Source of the DNA: Prochlorococcus marinus str. MIT 9302
GTDB lineage: Bacteria > Cyanobacteriota > Cyanobacteriia > PCC-6307 > Cyanobiaceae
DNA: 64,000 nt
Reading direction: 5' to 3'
Assembly (NCBI RefSeq): GCF_000759975.1
Contig: NZ_JNAM01000011.1
Coordinates: 124,001 to 188,000 of the forward strand
Shown: one piece after another, positions 52,932 through 62,724 of the stretch
How the letters are laid out: each line of letters opens with the position of its first letter
How positions within the stretch are numbered: position 1 is the stretch's first letter
Position numbers and translations under genes: made by a program
The notes under the pieces: generated by a model
Seen by the model: only the letters and a program-made list of their open reading frames with translations
The model's database searches: none
Told to the model about the DNA's origin: nothing

Positions 52932-53939
52932 TTAGAATTGTTCTAAGAATCTAAGATCATTTGTATAAAATTTCCTGATATCGTCAATCTGATGTCTTAC
53001 CATACAAAATCTTTCAACTCCTAACCCAGCTGCAAATCCAGTCCATTTCTCAGAATCTATTCCTAACTTTTCTAAGACTTTCGGATCAACCATACCGCAG
53101 CCCATTACTTCTAGCCATTTACCTTTCCATTTAACGTCTACTTCTGCTGAAGGTTCAGTAAATGGGAAATAACTAGCTCTAAATCTTACAGGAATATCTC
53201 CAAAAAAGGTCTTTAAAAAAGTAAGAACTGTTCCTCTTAAATGACTAAAATTAATATCTTGATCGATACATAAAACCTCAACCTGATTAAATACAGGTGA
53301 ATGAGTAGCATCTACAGCATCTCTCCTATATACTCTCCCGGGGGCAATAATTCTTACTGGAGGAGGATTTTTCTCTAAGTATCTTATCTGAACAGGAGAA
53401 GTATGGGTCCTTAAAAGTCGATTTTCATCTAAGTAGAAAGTATCCTGCATATCTCTTGCGGGATGATTTTTGGGTATATTGAGAGATTCAAAATTATAAA
53501 AATCAGTTTCTATTTCAGGGCCACTTTCGACTGAGTATCCTAAACCACAAAAAATATCTATTATTTCATCTTGAGTTGAAATCAAAGGATGTTTATTTCC
53601 AGGGGGGGTTCCAATTGAAGGGATAGTTACATCAATTTTTTCTTTTTTAATCTTATTATCTAAGGCTTCACTGTTTAGTAGATTTTTTCTTTCAGTTATT
53701 AATTCTTGCAAATTTATCTTTATTAAATTTGCCTTTTGGCCAACAATTGGTCTATCAGTAGCAGATAATTGACCCATTGTTTTCAAGATAATTGACAAAT
53801 CACCTTTTTTTCCTAGAAGAGATACTCTCAATTGATCCAGTTCTAAATGAGTATTAGCATTATCTATATTATTTTTTGCTATTAAAGAAAGATTATTTAG
53901 TTTTTCCTCAATTTGACTTAATGATTCAATTTGACTCAC
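52932..53939 (-). CDS. pheS: Phenylalanyl-tRNA synthetase alpha subunit
   Basis: The protein has 335 aa. An N-terminal coiled-coil (about residues 1-85) precedes the class II catalytic core with motif 2 [17 protein letters not shown] and motif 3 [25 protein letters not shown] and [10 protein letters not shown] also match. PheS pairs with PheT, which is not in the window. The gene is followed by nadK on the minus strand. Confidence 0.94.
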   Translation of the reverse strand: MSQIESLSQIEEKLNNLSLIAKNNIDNANTHLELDQLRVSLLGKKGDLSIILKTMGQLSATDRPIVGQKANLIKINLQELITERKNLLNSEALDNKIKKEKIDVTIPSIGTPPGNKHPLISTQDEIIDIFCGLGYSVESGPEIETDFYNFESLNIPKNHPARDMQDTFYLDENRLLRTHTSPVQIRYLEKNPPPVRIIAPGRVYRRDAVDATHSPVFNQVEVLCIDQDINFSHLRGTVLTFLKTFFGDIPVRFRASYFPFTEPSAEVDVKWKGKWLEVMGCGMVDPKVLEKLGIDSEKWTGFAAGLGVERFCMVRHQIDDIRKFYTNDLRFLEQF

Positions 53940-54007
53940 TGATATAGTAAAAATAGGTATTGTTTTATCTTACTTAAATATCGTCCATAAATAAAATGTG
54001 TTGATTA

Positions 54008-54817
54008 ATGGAACCATTAAATATATTAATTAGTAATGATGATGGTGTTTTTGCAGAAGGGATAAGAGCATTAGCAAAATCAGCACAAAAAAGAGGCCAT
54101 AAGGTAACAGTAGTATGTCCTGACCAAGAAAGATCGGCTACTGGACATGGTCTCACTTTACAATCTCCACTAAGAGTGGAAAGAGCTGACGAATTATTTG
54201 GAAAAGGTATCAAAGCATGGGGATGTTCAGGGACACCTGCTGATTGCGTCAAATTAGCACTATCTGAATTATTGGATAATAAACCTGATCTAGTTCTATC
54301 TGGAATAAATCACGGGCCAAATTTAGGGACAGATATTTTTTGTTCAGGAACTGTTGCAGCAGCAATGGAAGGTACTTTAGAAAATGTTCCCTCTATGGCA
54401 ATAAGTGTTGCAAGTTTTAAATGGAAGAATTTTGAATTTGCTGGAGAAATTGCAATGAATATTGCCGAACAAGCAATTAAAGATAGTTGGCCATCCTCAC
54501 TCCTTTTAAATCTAAATATCCCGCCCTGCGAGAAAAATAAAATAAAAGAATTATCCTGGACAAGATTATCAATCAGAAAATATAAAAATCAATTTTCTAA
54601 ACGGGAAGACCCAAGAGGTGATGATTATTATTGGTTGGCAGGGGAGGTAGTTTTAGATCTTAAATCAAAAGGTTATGGTCCAAAGAATTGGCCCAGTGAT
54701 GTATCTCAAATACAAGAGAATAAAATATCACTTACACCAGTTGAACCAGACTTGTTTTGGAGAGGTGGTTTGGAGTTATTGCCTAAAATAGAAAATTCAT
54801 TTGTAAATCCTTCTTAA
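54008..54817 (+). CDS. surE: 5'/3'-nucleotidase SurE
   Basis: The 269-aa protein has the metal site [12 protein letters not shown] (about residues 7-18), [27 protein letters not shown] and [12 protein letters not shown]. SurE removes phosphate from nucleotides in stress and survival metabolism. It converges with the DUF3611 gene, overlapping it by 21 nt, and is divergent from pheS. Confidence 0.94.
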   Translation: MEPLNILISNDDGVFAEGIRALAKSAQKRGHKVTVVCPDQERSATGHGLTLQSPLRVERADELFGKGIKAWGCSGTPADCVKLALSELLDNKPDLVLSGINHGPNLGTDIFCSGTVAAAMEGTLENVPSMAISVASFKWKNFEFAGEIAMNIAEQAIKDSWPSSLLLNLNIPPCEKNKIKELSWTRLSIRKYKNQFSKREDPRGDDYYWLAGEVVLDLKSKGYGPKNWPSDVSQIQENKISLTPVEPDLFWRGGLELLPKIENSFVNPS

Positions 54818-55330
54818 AAGCCATAAGGAAAAGCAAAGTCCAAAGAAGTGAGCAGCAATAACTTGTGTGTTACTTAGCACCGATAAAATCTCAAGTCCAG
54901 TAATTGGGATATCAGATGTCGCTGTTATCAATTGTCCAGTTGTTTGAGAGGATGCTTGTATAAAAAGAGCACCCATAAGTGCTTGATATCCAATTAATCC
55001 AAACAAAATCCCCAATAAATCAACGACTAAACCTCTTTTTATTAATTTACTCGTTTGTCCTCTTGAGGGTCTTGCGTTGCTTGCGATTGCTCTTCCTGTT
55101 CTAACTATTAACCAACCTTGCCAAAGACTAAAAAGTAGTAAAATCAAGGATATTGTTGTAAGTGATAGGCCAGGTGCCAAGCTAAGCTGTCCTTCGCTAT
55201 TATTTACAACATTTGAGAAAAGCAAAACAGCTGTCACAACAACACCTAAAATGGATTGAGTCCAAAAGCGTATCCATCCAATGCGCCGCATTCCAAATGA
55301 AAGCGACTGAAAATCAATTTTGTCAGACAT
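54797..55330 (-). CDS. DUF3611-family membrane protein
   Basis: The protein has 177 aa and four hydrophobic segments (about residues 22-42, 52-74, 105-128 and 152-172). The start [15 protein letters not shown] and the loop [15 protein letters not shown] agree with cyanobacterial DUF3611 proteins (related to plant Tic20/Tic21-type sequences as I recall). Function is unknown. It is divergent from ribF. Confidence 0.75.
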   Translation of the reverse strand: MSDKIDFQSLSFGMRRIGWIRFWTQSILGVVVTAVLLFSNVVNNSEGQLSLAPGLSLTTISLILLLFSLWQGWLIVRTGRAIASNARPSRGQTSKLIKRGLVVDLLGILFGLIGYQALMGALFIQASSQTTGQLITATSDIPITGLEILSVLSNTQVIAAHFFGLCFSLWLLRRIYK

Positions 55331-55398
55331 TCATTTGATTGCATAAACTATTATCTATTCAAATTTGCCATCAAAATCATAAAATTGCACGTAATCTT

Positions 55399-56322
55399 TT
55401 GATCTCTTTAATATCGCCATCTGAAGTTAAGAATCCTACTTCAATAGCTATTGGAAGTTTTGATGGCCTTCATGCTGGCCACAGAAAATTAATAAAAAGT
55501 GTAGTTGAAGAAAATCAATATACCCCAACAATTGCGAGCTTCTGGCCTCATCCCAGAGAAGTTCTATTCAAAGAGACGCGTCTTAGGCTTGATCTCCCTT
55601 ATGAAAAACTACCTATTCTTGAAGATCTAGGGATTGAACAATTAGTTCTGATTCCTTTTGATAAGGAACTATCTAAATTAAGTGCAGAAAGATTTGTAAG
55701 AGATATTTTGATAAATCAATTACAAGCAAAAAACATTTCTGTAGGTGCTAATTTTAAATTTGGTTTCAAAAGAAGTGGAGACATAAATACTATCAAAAAC
55801 ACGATTAAAGATACGGATATAAAACTAAAAATTACTCCAATTCTAAAAGATAAAGAAGGTAGAATTAGCAGCAGCAGAATAAGAGATTTATTAGAGAAAA
55901 GTGAACTGAAAAATGCTTTCAAAATTCTTAAAAGGCCTTATAGTTTTAATGGAAAGGTTGGTAAAGGTAAAGGGATTGGAAAAAGTATAGGATGGCCAAC
56001 TGCAAATCTTGAAATAGATGGCAGGAAATTTTTACCTGGAGAAGGAGTCTACGCAGCTTGGACAACTATAGAAAATTCCAACCAAAAAATTGAATCTATT
56101 ATGAATCTTGGCCCTCAACCAACAATAAGTCCTTTATTGCCATCTGCAGTTGAAGTTCATTTAATAAACAAAGATATCGATCTATATGGTTTAAATTTAT
56201 CTGTAGAACCAGTTGAAAAGCTTAGATCTCAAATCCAGTTCAAGAATATAGATCAACTTTCTAATCAAATTAAAAAAGATAGAAATAATGCACTAAGAAT
56301 TTTTAAAAACATCAAAAAATAA
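55399..56322 (+). CDS. ribF: Bifunctional riboflavin kinase/FMN adenylyltransferase
   Basis: The frame matches RibF. The FAD synthetase domain (residues about 1-165) has AIGSFDGLHAGHRKLI and ISSSRIRDLL. The flavokinase domain (about 170-290) contains GKGIGKSIGWPTANL. The open frame begins earlier, at TTG 55339, but that would leave only 8 nt to the divergent gene and adds 20 unlike residues, so TTG 55399 (ISLISPSEV start) is preferred. RibF makes FMN and FAD. It precedes thiE by 7 nt. Confidence 0.88.
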   Translation: MISLISPSEVKNPTSIAIGSFDGLHAGHRKLIKSVVEENQYTPTIASFWPHPREVLFKETRLRLDLPYEKLPILEDLGIEQLVLIPFDKELSKLSAERFVRDILINQLQAKNISVGANFKFGFKRSGDINTIKNTIKDTDIKLKITPILKDKEGRISSSRIRDLLEKSELKNAFKILKRPYSFNGKVGKGKGIGKSIGWPTANLEIDGRKFLPGEGVYAAWTTIENSNQKIESIMNLGPQPTISPLLPSAVEVHLINKDIDLYGLNLSVEPVEKLRSQIQFKNIDQLSNQIKKDRNNALRIFKNIKK

Positions 56323-56329
56323 TTTACAA

Positions 56330-57385
56330 ATGCATAATTTCAATACTAAAAACGCTGAAGATTTAAGAATTTATCAAATTATTGACGCTAATCTAGACAG
56401 AGCTAGAGAAGGCTTAAGAGTTCTTGAAGATTGGGCTAGATTTGGGTTAGGGGAAAATGATTCTGTTAAAAGGATAAAAAATTTTAGACAAATTTTAGGA
56501 AAAAATCATTTAGAAGTTTATAAACAATCTAGAAATCATATTGAGGACAAATGCAAAGGATTGACTCATCAAGAGCAAATCAAAAGAAAAACCTCTGAGC
56601 AAATTATTAGTTCTAATGCAGGCAGAGTTCAAGAAGCATTAAGAGTCATAGAAGAATTCTCAAGGCTACATAATCATGAGCTTTCAAAAATCGCTTCGGC
56701 AATTAGATATGAAATTTATACTATAGAAATCGCCCTATTAAGTTTAAGCAAGTTTAAGAAGTCGGAGGAAATACTAAAAGAAAATGACTTATATGTAATC
56801 ACAGATCAAAAGGATAATTTAATAGAAATAATAGAAGAGATTTTAATTGCGGGAGTAAGAATCATTCAACATAGATTTAAAACGGGAACTGATAAAGATC
56901 ATCTGCAAGAAGCAATTCAGATTAAAAATCTATGTAAAAGATATAATTCATTGTTCATCATTAACGATAGGGTTGATATAGCTCTAGCATCAAATGCAGA
57001 TGGTATTCATCTCGGACAAGATGATTTAGACTTAAGAACAGCGAGAAAATTATTGGGGTATTCAAAAATAATTGGTATAAGCGCAAATAATGAAATTGAT
57101 ATTTCTAAGGCTATCAAAGAGGGTTGTGATTACATAGGAATAGGACCAGTATTTGAAACTGCAACAAAAAAGGAGAAAAAACCTTTAGGTATTGAAAAAA
57201 TCAAAACATTAACAAAAGATTTAAATATTCCTTGGTTTGCTATCGGAGGTGTTACTACTAATAATATTTCATATTTAAAAAGCAATGGGTTTAAAAAATT
57301 TGCCTTGGTTTCGCAATTAATGAATTCTAAAGATCCAAAAGAAGACGCTATTATGATCTTGAAAGAGTTGTCTCATGAAAATTAA
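56330..57385 (+). CDS. thiE: Thiamine phosphate synthase with N-terminal extension
   Basis: The protein has 351 aa. An N-terminal helical domain (about residues 1-135, DANLDRAREGLRVLEDWARF) is typical of cyanobacterial ThiE. The C-terminal barrel has IQHRFKT, INDRVDIALASNADGIHLGQDD, GIGPVF and FAIGGV, the pyrophosphate- and HMP-binding segments. The enzyme joins the thiazole and pyrimidine parts of thiamine. It overlaps thiS by 11 nt, which supports a thiamine operon. Confidence 0.93.
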   Translation: MHNFNTKNAEDLRIYQIIDANLDRAREGLRVLEDWARFGLGENDSVKRIKNFRQILGKNHLEVYKQSRNHIEDKCKGLTHQEQIKRKTSEQIISSNAGRVQEALRVIEEFSRLHNHELSKIASAIRYEIYTIEIALLSLSKFKKSEEILKENDLYVITDQKDNLIEIIEEILIAGVRIIQHRFKTGTDKDHLQEAIQIKNLCKRYNSLFIINDRVDIALASNADGIHLGQDDLDLRTARKLLGYSKIIGISANNEIDISKAIKEGCDYIGIGPVFETATKKEKKPLGIEKIKTLTKDLNIPWFAIGGVTTNNISYLKSNGFKKFALVSQLMNSKDPKEDAIMILKELSHEN

Positions 57386-57584
57386 AGTAAATGGAGAGGA
57401 AAAAACAATAGAACTTGATCAAGAAAATGCTCTACTATCTAAAGCTCTCGATTCCATGGGATATAGACCAAACACAATTGTTGTCGAACTAAATAGTTTA
57501 ATTATTAATTCAATAAAATGGGAAAAAGTGAAACTTAAAGAAGGAGATAATTTAGAAATCGTTTCAATAGTTGGTGGTGGTTAA
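57375..57584 (+). CDS. thiS: Sulfur carrier protein ThiS
   Basis: The 69-aa ubiquitin-like protein ends in Gly-Gly-Gly (SIVGGG), the required C-terminal glycine carrier end for thiocarboxylation in thiazole synthesis. The start MKIKVNGEEKTIELD is typical. It overlaps thiE by 11 nt. The length is normal for the family. Confidence 0.92.
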   Translation: MKIKVNGEEKTIELDQENALLSKALDSMGYRPNTIVVELNSLIINSIKWEKVKLKEGDNLEIVSIVGGG

Positions 57585-57696
57585 AAGAAAAGATCTTTGA
57601 ATATTAAAAATCTTCATAATTTTTTAAGTTTAAGCTTGAAACAATAACCCATTTTTTTCTTTTTTCGTTTTATATTCTTATTACTAAAATAAATTG

Positions 57697-57864
57697 ATGA
57701 AAGAAAAAGCTGATAACAATTCAAGGTCCTTAAAATGGGAACAGAATGGGGAGTTAGCCCATAAAGATTTATTTGAGCTAATTGAAAGATTAAAGAATGT
57801 AGAAAGCGAACATACCTCTTCTGAGTTGTCTAGATTAGGTACAAAATCAAACATAAAAGATTAA
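57697..57864 (+). CDS. Small hypothetical protein (55 aa)
   Basis: A 55-codon frame starting ATG 57697 encodes an acidic, helical protein (MKEKADNNSRSLKWEQNGE, then LAHKDLFELIERLKNVESEH). It has a clean stop at 57862-57864 and natural start spacing 112 nt after thiS. I do not recognise a family. Tiny genes of this sort are common in Prochlorococcus, and the LFELIERLKN helix looks protein-like rather than random. Confidence 0.55.
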   Translation: MKEKADNNSRSLKWEQNGELAHKDLFELIERLKNVESEHTSSELSRLGTKSNIKD

Positions 57865-57931
57865 ATTTGTTAATTAGATCTTGTTTTTATAAAAATCTGT
57901 ACCAAATTATAGTTACTGAATAAAAAAATAA

Positions 57932-58063
57932 ATGCCGAAAAGATTTCCAGAGTGGGTAAACACTGAGGTCGTGATTAAGGCAATCAAAATGCGAGAAGAA
58001 GGAATGCTTTCAAAACAACTCAATTTATGGATAGAAAACCTATTAGAAATCGAAAAAAAGTAA
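57932..58063 (+). CDS. Small hypothetical protein (43 aa)
   Basis: A 43-codon frame from ATG 57932 to the stop at 58061-58063 encodes a basic, helical protein (MPKRFPEWVNTEVVIKA, then IKMREEGMLSKQLNLWIENL). The Trp- and Lys-rich composition and hydrophobic spacing suggest an amphipathic helix. It converges on larB with 4 nt between the stops. No family is recognised. Confidence 0.5.
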   Translation: MPKRFPEWVNTEVVIKAIKMREEGMLSKQLNLWIENLLEIEKK

Positions 58064-58067
58064 GTAT

Positions 58068-58724
58068 TTAAGAAATACTTTTAATAATTCTTAGTGCTGC
58101 CATTGCTGCTCCATATCCATTATCTATATTCATAACTGCAATACCTGGAGAACAACTTGACAACATACTATTTAAAGCAGTTTCTCCATTCTTGCTAACT
58201 CCGTAGCCGACTGAAACAGGTACAGCGATTATCGGTTGAGCCAACAATCCTCCCACAACAGTTGCCAAAGCACCTTCCATTCCAGCACAAACAATTAATA
58301 CATCATATTTATTAATTTCTTCTAACTGACTGATTAATCGATGAAGTCCTGCCACTCCAACATCTATAAAAGATTGACAATTCACTCCATAAATTTCAAG
58401 TGCTAATTGAGCTTCAAGTGTTACGGCCAAATCACTTGACCCTCCTGAAATTATGGCAACTTTTTTATTTGTATTTAGTTTATTCAAATTATCGCCAATT
58501 ATTAGGCATTTTGCTTCTTCATAGAATCGTCCATAATCATACAAATCTAAAAGATAATTAGCTTTTTCACTATTAATCCTAGTAATAAAAACAACCTCAT
58601 TTTTACCTAATACATTTTCAGATAATCTCTTTAATTGATCAATACTCTTGTCTTGTCCCCAAATTGCTTCAATGAGTCCAAGCCTCTCTCTTCTTTGGAA
58701 ATCAAACCTAATATCAAAATTCAT
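58068..58724 (-). CDS. larB: LarB-like protein (AIR carboxylase-like domain)
   Basis: The 218-aa protein has the PurE/AIR-carboxylase-like fold with AIISGGSSDLAV, FIDVGVAGLHRL, IVCAGMEGALATVVGGL and VPVSVGYG. LarB carboxylates nicotinic acid adenine dinucleotide in synthesis of the nickel-pincer cofactor. The N-terminal RFDFQRRERLGLIEAIWGQDKS region is typical. larC and larE are not seen here. It overlaps the next minus-strand gene by 4 nt. Confidence 0.85.
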   Translation of the reverse strand: MNFDIRFDFQRRERLGLIEAIWGQDKSIDQLKRLSENVLGKNEVVFITRINSEKANYLLDLYDYGRFYEEAKCLIIGDNLNKLNTNKKVAIISGGSSDLAVTLEAQLALEIYGVNCQSFIDVGVAGLHRLISQLEEINKYDVLIVCAGMEGALATVVGGLLAQPIIAVPVSVGYGVSKNGETALNSMLSSCSPGIAVMNIDNGYGAAMAALRIIKSIS

Positions 58725-59167
58725 CTTTGCTTATCTAACTCTCCCTCATAAATTAATTCAAAAGGATTTTTCCTAACATTTAAAGCAGCTTTAACATTAT
58801 CTTCAAACTTTTCTTGTACTATATTTACTTCTGACAATGGTATACTTTTCCATAATTTTTTACTTTTCCAATTTACTAATATTAAAGCCTCTTCTTTTTC
58901 TTTATCCCAAAATAATTGTCTCCCCAAAAAACCCTCTTGAGAAGATAACCATGGCTCCCAAATTTCTTTTTCAGCATTCAACCATGTTCCTTTTGCATCG
59001 GCAGGGACTTTAAGTCTTAATTCCTCTATGACCATTTCACCTTGATAATTATCCATAGTAAGAGCTTTTAAATTGGGAATATCAGATTGAAAAATTAAAA
59101 CTACCAAGCAAATTAATACTAAAAAAAATCTTTGAAAATTTTTTTCCAAATTTAAATTTAATTTCAT
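58721..59167 (-). CDS. Cyanobacterial TIGR03792-like anchored protein
   Basis: The protein has 148 aa. One hydrophobic N-terminal segment (about residues 14-28, [15 protein letters not shown]) anchors or exports it. A compact domain with [23 protein letters not shown] and WKSIPLSEV resembles the small cyanobacterial family TIGR03792 (ferredoxin-like, dimeric alpha/beta barrel type) as I recall it. No enzyme role is known. It overlaps larB by 4 nt and the fused trmD-ispF gene by 4 nt. Confidence 0.65.
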   Translation of the reverse strand: MKLNLNLEKNFQRFFLVLICLVVLIFQSDIPNLKALTMDNYQGEMVIEELRLKVPADAKGTWLNAEKEIWEPWLSSQEGFLGRQLFWDKEKEEALILVNWKSKKLWKSIPLSEVNIVQEKFEDNVKAALNVRKNPFELIYEGELDKQR

Positions 59168-60384
59168 TTTTTCTCAAGTAGCACTACTGAATGGCAACTT
59201 ATACCTTCTTCTCTTCCTTCAGGTCCCAATTTTTCATTTGTAGTTGCTTTAATCCCAATTAGATTTTCATCAATATTTAAGATCTCAGAAATGTTTTTTT
59301 TCATTAGTTTTATATGTGGCATAATTTTTGGCCTTTCAGCGACAAGAACACTATCAATATTATTTATTTCCCAACCATCTTGTCTTATCAAGTCAATTAC
59401 TTTTGATAACAAAAACAAGCTATCAGCATTTTTCCATTTTTCATCAGATGGGGGGAAATACTTTCCTATGTCTCCCAGCGAAAGTGCTCCCAATAATGCA
59501 TCCATTATTGAGTGACTTAACACATCAGCATCACTATGACCATCCAATCCTAATTTATCGGGATGATGTAATTTTACACCTCCAATAATTAAATCTCTTT
59601 CCTCTACTAGTCTGTGAATATCGTATCCATTACCTATTCTAAATTTCATGAATTGATTATATTCTTTTATTATTCTCTTACTTTGTGGGGATTTTTTGTA
59701 GTTTTCATTTGAAATTAAGTCACTTCTTCTCTCCAATGTTCTTTCAATACTTTTTCGTTTTCTCCATGATTTAATCTCTTCATGATTACCGCTAACTAAA
59801 ATATCTGGCACTTTCATATCCTTAAAAGTTAACGGTCTCGTGTATTGAGGATATTCTAATAAAGAAGAATTATGACTCTCATCCACCAAGGAGTCTGGAT
59901 CACCAAGAGTTCCTGGTAATAATCTTGTCAAACCGTTAATTATTGATATGGCGGGTATTTCTCCTCCAGAAAGTACATAATCGCCTATCGATATCTCTTC
60001 ATCAGCTAAACATCTAATCCTTTCATCAAAACCTTCATATTGACCACAAATAATTATTATTTGATCCAAAGTGGACCATTTCGCAAGATCCTTTTGCTTT
60101 AAGACTTTACCCTGTGGGGTCATCAACAAAGTTTTACTTTTAGGTGATTTTCTAATTGATTCATATGCTTTATAAATAGGTTCAGGTTTTAAAACCATAC
60201 CTGAACCTCCTCCGTAAGGCTTGTCGTCTACTTGTCTATAAGAACCTTCTCCATATTCTCGCAAATCATGTAAATTCACATCGATCAAATTCTTATCTAG
60301 AGCTCTTGTTATAACCCCTAAATTATTTATTAATTCAAAAGCTTTAGGGAACAATGTAATTACATCAAAATTAAAACTACTCAT
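59164..60384 (-). CDS. trmD-ispF: In-frame fusion of tRNA (guanine-N1)-methyltransferase TrmD and 2-C-methyl-D-erythritol 2,4-cyclodiphosphate synthase IspF
   Basis: The frame encodes 406 aa. Residues 1 to about 245 are TrmD ([43 protein letters not shown], the knotted SAM site). Residues 246-406 are IspF ([38 protein letters not shown]), starting at an internal ATG at 59649. TrmD methylates G37 of tRNA; IspF acts in the MEP isoprenoid pathway. The two have no known metabolic link, and I see no frame break or stop between them. The internal ATG may also serve for separate translation of IspF. Confidence 0.85.
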   Translation of the reverse strand: MSSFNFDVITLFPKAFELINNLGVITRALDKNLIDVNLHDLREYGEGSYRQVDDKPYGGGSGMVLKPEPIYKAYESIRKSPKSKTLLMTPQGKVLKQKDLAKWSTLDQIIIICGQYEGFDERIRCLADEEISIGDYVLSGGEIPAISIINGLTRLLPGTLGDPDSLVDESHNSSLLEYPQYTRPLTFKDMKVPDILVSGNHEEIKSWRKRKSIERTLERRSDLISNENYKKSPQSKRIIKEYNQFMKFRIGNGYDIHRLVEERDLIIGGVKLHHPDKLGLDGHSDADVLSHSIMDALLGALSLGDIGKYFPPSDEKWKNADSLFLLSKVIDLIRQDGWEINNIDSVLVAERPKIMPHIKLMKKNISEILNIDENLIGIKATTNEKLGPEGREEGISCHSVVLLEKK

Positions 60385-61296
60385 CTAGAAATCTTCCTCA
60401 TAACCAAACTCAATTAACCTTGATTCTTTTTTTCTCCAATTTGGAACAACTTTCACAAACAATTCCAGGTGAACTGGACCATCAATCAATTTTGACATAT
60501 TTGATCTTGCTGACTGACCAATAATTTTTAACATTGAACCTTTCTTTCCAATAAGAATGCCTTTTTGAGTTGATCTTTCAACAATAATGGTAGCCAAAAT
60601 AGCTGTAAAACTTTTGCCATTTTTTCTTTTCATTTCCTCTATCTTTTCTATTTTTACTGCAACACTATGAGGTACTTCTTCTCTTGTATTTATTAATACC
60701 TGCTCTCTTACCAAATCAGATAATAAATTATCTAATGGTTGGTCGCATATCATCTCTTCGCCATAAAGTTTTGGTCCCTCTGGAAGAAAATTAAGTGCCA
60801 TATTGATTAGTTCAGAACATCCTTCTCCTTTAGAAGCACTTACAATTTGAAAATTTCTATTAACTCCAAAAAATCTTTTATATTGATCTAATCGTAAATT
60901 CCTAAATTCTTTATTAACCAAATCCCACTTATTTAATGCCACAATAAACTCAGTTTTATTCGCGATTAAAAAGTTTAATATATATTCATCACCTCTACCA
61001 GGTTCTTCACTTGAATCAATAACAAAAATTACCATATCAACTCCATTAATTGCAGATTTGGCATTTTTTACTAATATCTCTCCAAGGCGATGATGAGGTT
61101 TATGAACACCTGGTGTGTCGACAAAAATTATTTGTCCATTGTTTGTAGTAAGTATTCCTTTTAATTTATTTCTAGTAGTTTGCGCTATTGGAGAAGTAAT
61201 TGTTATTTTTTCTCCAATCAATTTATTTATTAAAGTAGATTTACCAACATTTGGCCTTCCTAGTAAAGTTACAAACCCAGATCTATAATTGTTCAA
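60385..61296 (-). CDS. era: GTPase Era
   Basis: The 303-aa protein has a GTPase domain with GRPNVGKST (about residues 13-21), DTPGVH and NKWD (about 120-123), then a C-terminal KH domain with GILIGKKGSMLKIIG (about 258-272). Era binds 16S rRNA and aids 30S assembly. The stop abuts the trmD start without gap. It is divergent from the small gene at 61335. Confidence 0.94.
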   Translation of the reverse strand: MNNYRSGFVTLLGRPNVGKSTLINKLIGEKITITSPIAQTTRNKLKGILTTNNGQIIFVDTPGVHKPHHRLGEILVKNAKSAINGVDMVIFVIDSSEEPGRGDEYILNFLIANKTEFIVALNKWDLVNKEFRNLRLDQYKRFFGVNRNFQIVSASKGEGCSELINMALNFLPEGPKLYGEEMICDQPLDNLLSDLVREQVLINTREEVPHSVAVKIEKIEEMKRKNGKSFTAILATIIVERSTQKGILIGKKGSMLKIIGQSARSNMSKLIDGPVHLELFVKVVPNWRKKESRLIEFGYEEDF

Positions 61297-61334
61297 AGAC
61301 TTTTAATGCATCAATAATAAAATTCTGATCAAAA

Positions 61335-61862
61335 ATGAAAAAAAAAACCATAAATTTAAAAGAAGCTTCTTTTATGCAAGCAATAAACATATCCGCACAA
61401 TGGTGTAAAGAGTGGGGAGAAGATTTACTTAGCGAAGAGGTTTTAGCAGATAGAATTGCAGAGCTAATTAAAACAAGAAATGGACTCAGAGGATTTTTTG
61501 CGTACGCGTTATCAGATAAAGATTGTTTTTTGTTAGATAAACTTCCTTTTTCACTAATTTTCAAACTTAACGAAGGTGGAAATGCTGTAGTAGAAATAAT
61601 AGTAAAAAATTTAATTATGAGTACCGCTCAAATTATTATTCATCGAAGAGAAAATAATCATGAATATGAGATAACATCAGAAAATATCTCAGATAGATGT
61701 AAAGCTATTTTGAGACTACTGGAAACAAATTTAGTTACAAAGGCTATTAATCAAGTCCTTGAAGACCTAGATAATATGGGTAATAGTTTTGATAATTCAA
61801 TAAAATATGATTCAGAGCAAAAGGAATTTATAAAAAAACAATTTCTTGATATCGCCCAATAA
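61335..61862 (+). CDS. Conserved hypothetical protein
   Basis: The 175-aa soluble protein is mixed alpha/beta with no membrane segment. It begins MKKKTINLKEASFMQA and contains WCKEWGEDLLSEEVLADRIAELI and RGFFAYALSDKDC. I do not recognise a family, though content and position beside era suggest a picocyanobacterial core gene. It ends in front of a hairpin terminator. Confidence 0.6.
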   Translation: MKKKTINLKEASFMQAINISAQWCKEWGEDLLSEEVLADRIAELIKTRNGLRGFFAYALSDKDCFLLDKLPFSLIFKLNEGGNAVVEIIVKNLIMSTAQIIIHRRENNHEYEITSENISDRCKAILRLLETNLVTKAINQVLEDLDNMGNSFDNSIKYDSEQKEFIKKQFLDIAQ

Positions 61863-61863
61863 A

Positions 61864-61889
61864 AAAGCGTAGAAACAATTCTACGCTTT
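61864..61889 (-). terminator. Intrinsic terminator hairpin between converging genes
   Basis: An 11-bp perfect stem AAAGCGTAGAA/TTCTACGCTTT with loop ACAA. On the minus strand the hairpin is followed by a T-run (TTTTTTATT), so it terminates the gene at 61914. On the plus strand it can also fold after the stop at 61862 but lacks a T-tract. Confidence 0.85.
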
Positions 61890-61913
61890 GAGTTAGACAT
61901 TTAAATAATTTGT

Positions 61914-62651
61914 TTAGTCTCTTCTTCCACCGCCTTGCAGTGCAATCATTAATCTCAATATAAAAACAAAAAGATTGATATAAGTCAGATACATACCTAA
62001 AGCCCCTGCTAGATATTGATCATCATTATATCTTCTTGGCATTACATAGAAATCTACAAAAGACATTGCAACAAATAAGACAGTTCCAAATCCTGCAATT
62101 ATCAATTCAAGTCCTGAACCTCCAAAAACTCCTGGAGCAAAGAAACCTCCAATTATTTGGACAAACATTGCTATGAGAAGACCTATTAAACCGAGGCCAA
62201 CAACTCCACTTAATGCTTGACCAACACTATCGCTCATTCTTTGACCAGTGTAAGAGGCAATAACGAAAGTTATACCTGTAGCTAATGCAGCTGTTCCGAC
62301 AGAACCAATACCTATTGTTCCTATTGCTAGAGCAACTATTCCGCTTAATGTAAATCCGGTTAGCAAACTAAATCCCGTTAGTAAAGGCAATGCCTTTGCA
62401 TTATTTGCATTATTAGCAGCGCTTGTGGCTATAAAAAACAAAATCAATTCTGCAATTAAAGCTACTATTGAGAGAGGCTGGAAAAGTCCAGGATTTGTTG
62501 CTATCAGTGAGACACCTGCTAAAACACCTAAGGAAGTTAGCACCATACCCCCACCCACGTAAGGTAGAGCTTTTTGAACAACATTAGGTCCAACAATCGA
62601 GCTGGTTTGAGCTTCACGAATAGCTTGATTAAAATTACTACTTGCTGGCAT
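61914..62651 (-). CDS. Bax inhibitor-1/YccA family membrane protein
   Basis: The protein has 245 aa and about seven membrane helices. The TGFTLSGI, ATGITFVIASYTGQRMSD and GLIGLLIAMF segments and a conserved Asp/Arg-rich end fit the BI-1/YccA family. Family members are ion- or proton-linked membrane proteins that in E. coli modulate FtsH; the FtsH gene is elsewhere in the window but this link is inference. It ends 25 nt before the terminator. Confidence 0.85.
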   Translation of the reverse strand: MPASSNFNQAIREAQTSSIVGPNVVQKALPYVGGGMVLTSLGVLAGVSLIATNPGLFQPLSIVALIAELILFFIATSAANNANNAKALPLLTGFSLLTGFTLSGIVALAIGTIGIGSVGTAALATGITFVIASYTGQRMSDSVGQALSGVVGLGLIGLLIAMFVQIIGGFFAPGVFGGSGLELIIAGFGTVLFVAMSFVDFYVMPRRYNDDQYLAGALGMYLTYINLFVFILRLMIALQGGGRRD

Positions 62652-62724
62652 TTTTATAATTAAATATGATTTTATTCTACTTGATTTTTAAAATTTCAGG
62701 GTACGGATCACCAGAGTTATAAAT

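Noticed and set aside
56300-57400. TPP riboswitch before thiE
   Set aside because: ribF ends 7 nt before thiE, leaving no room for an aptamer, and no THI-box-like sequence was seen.
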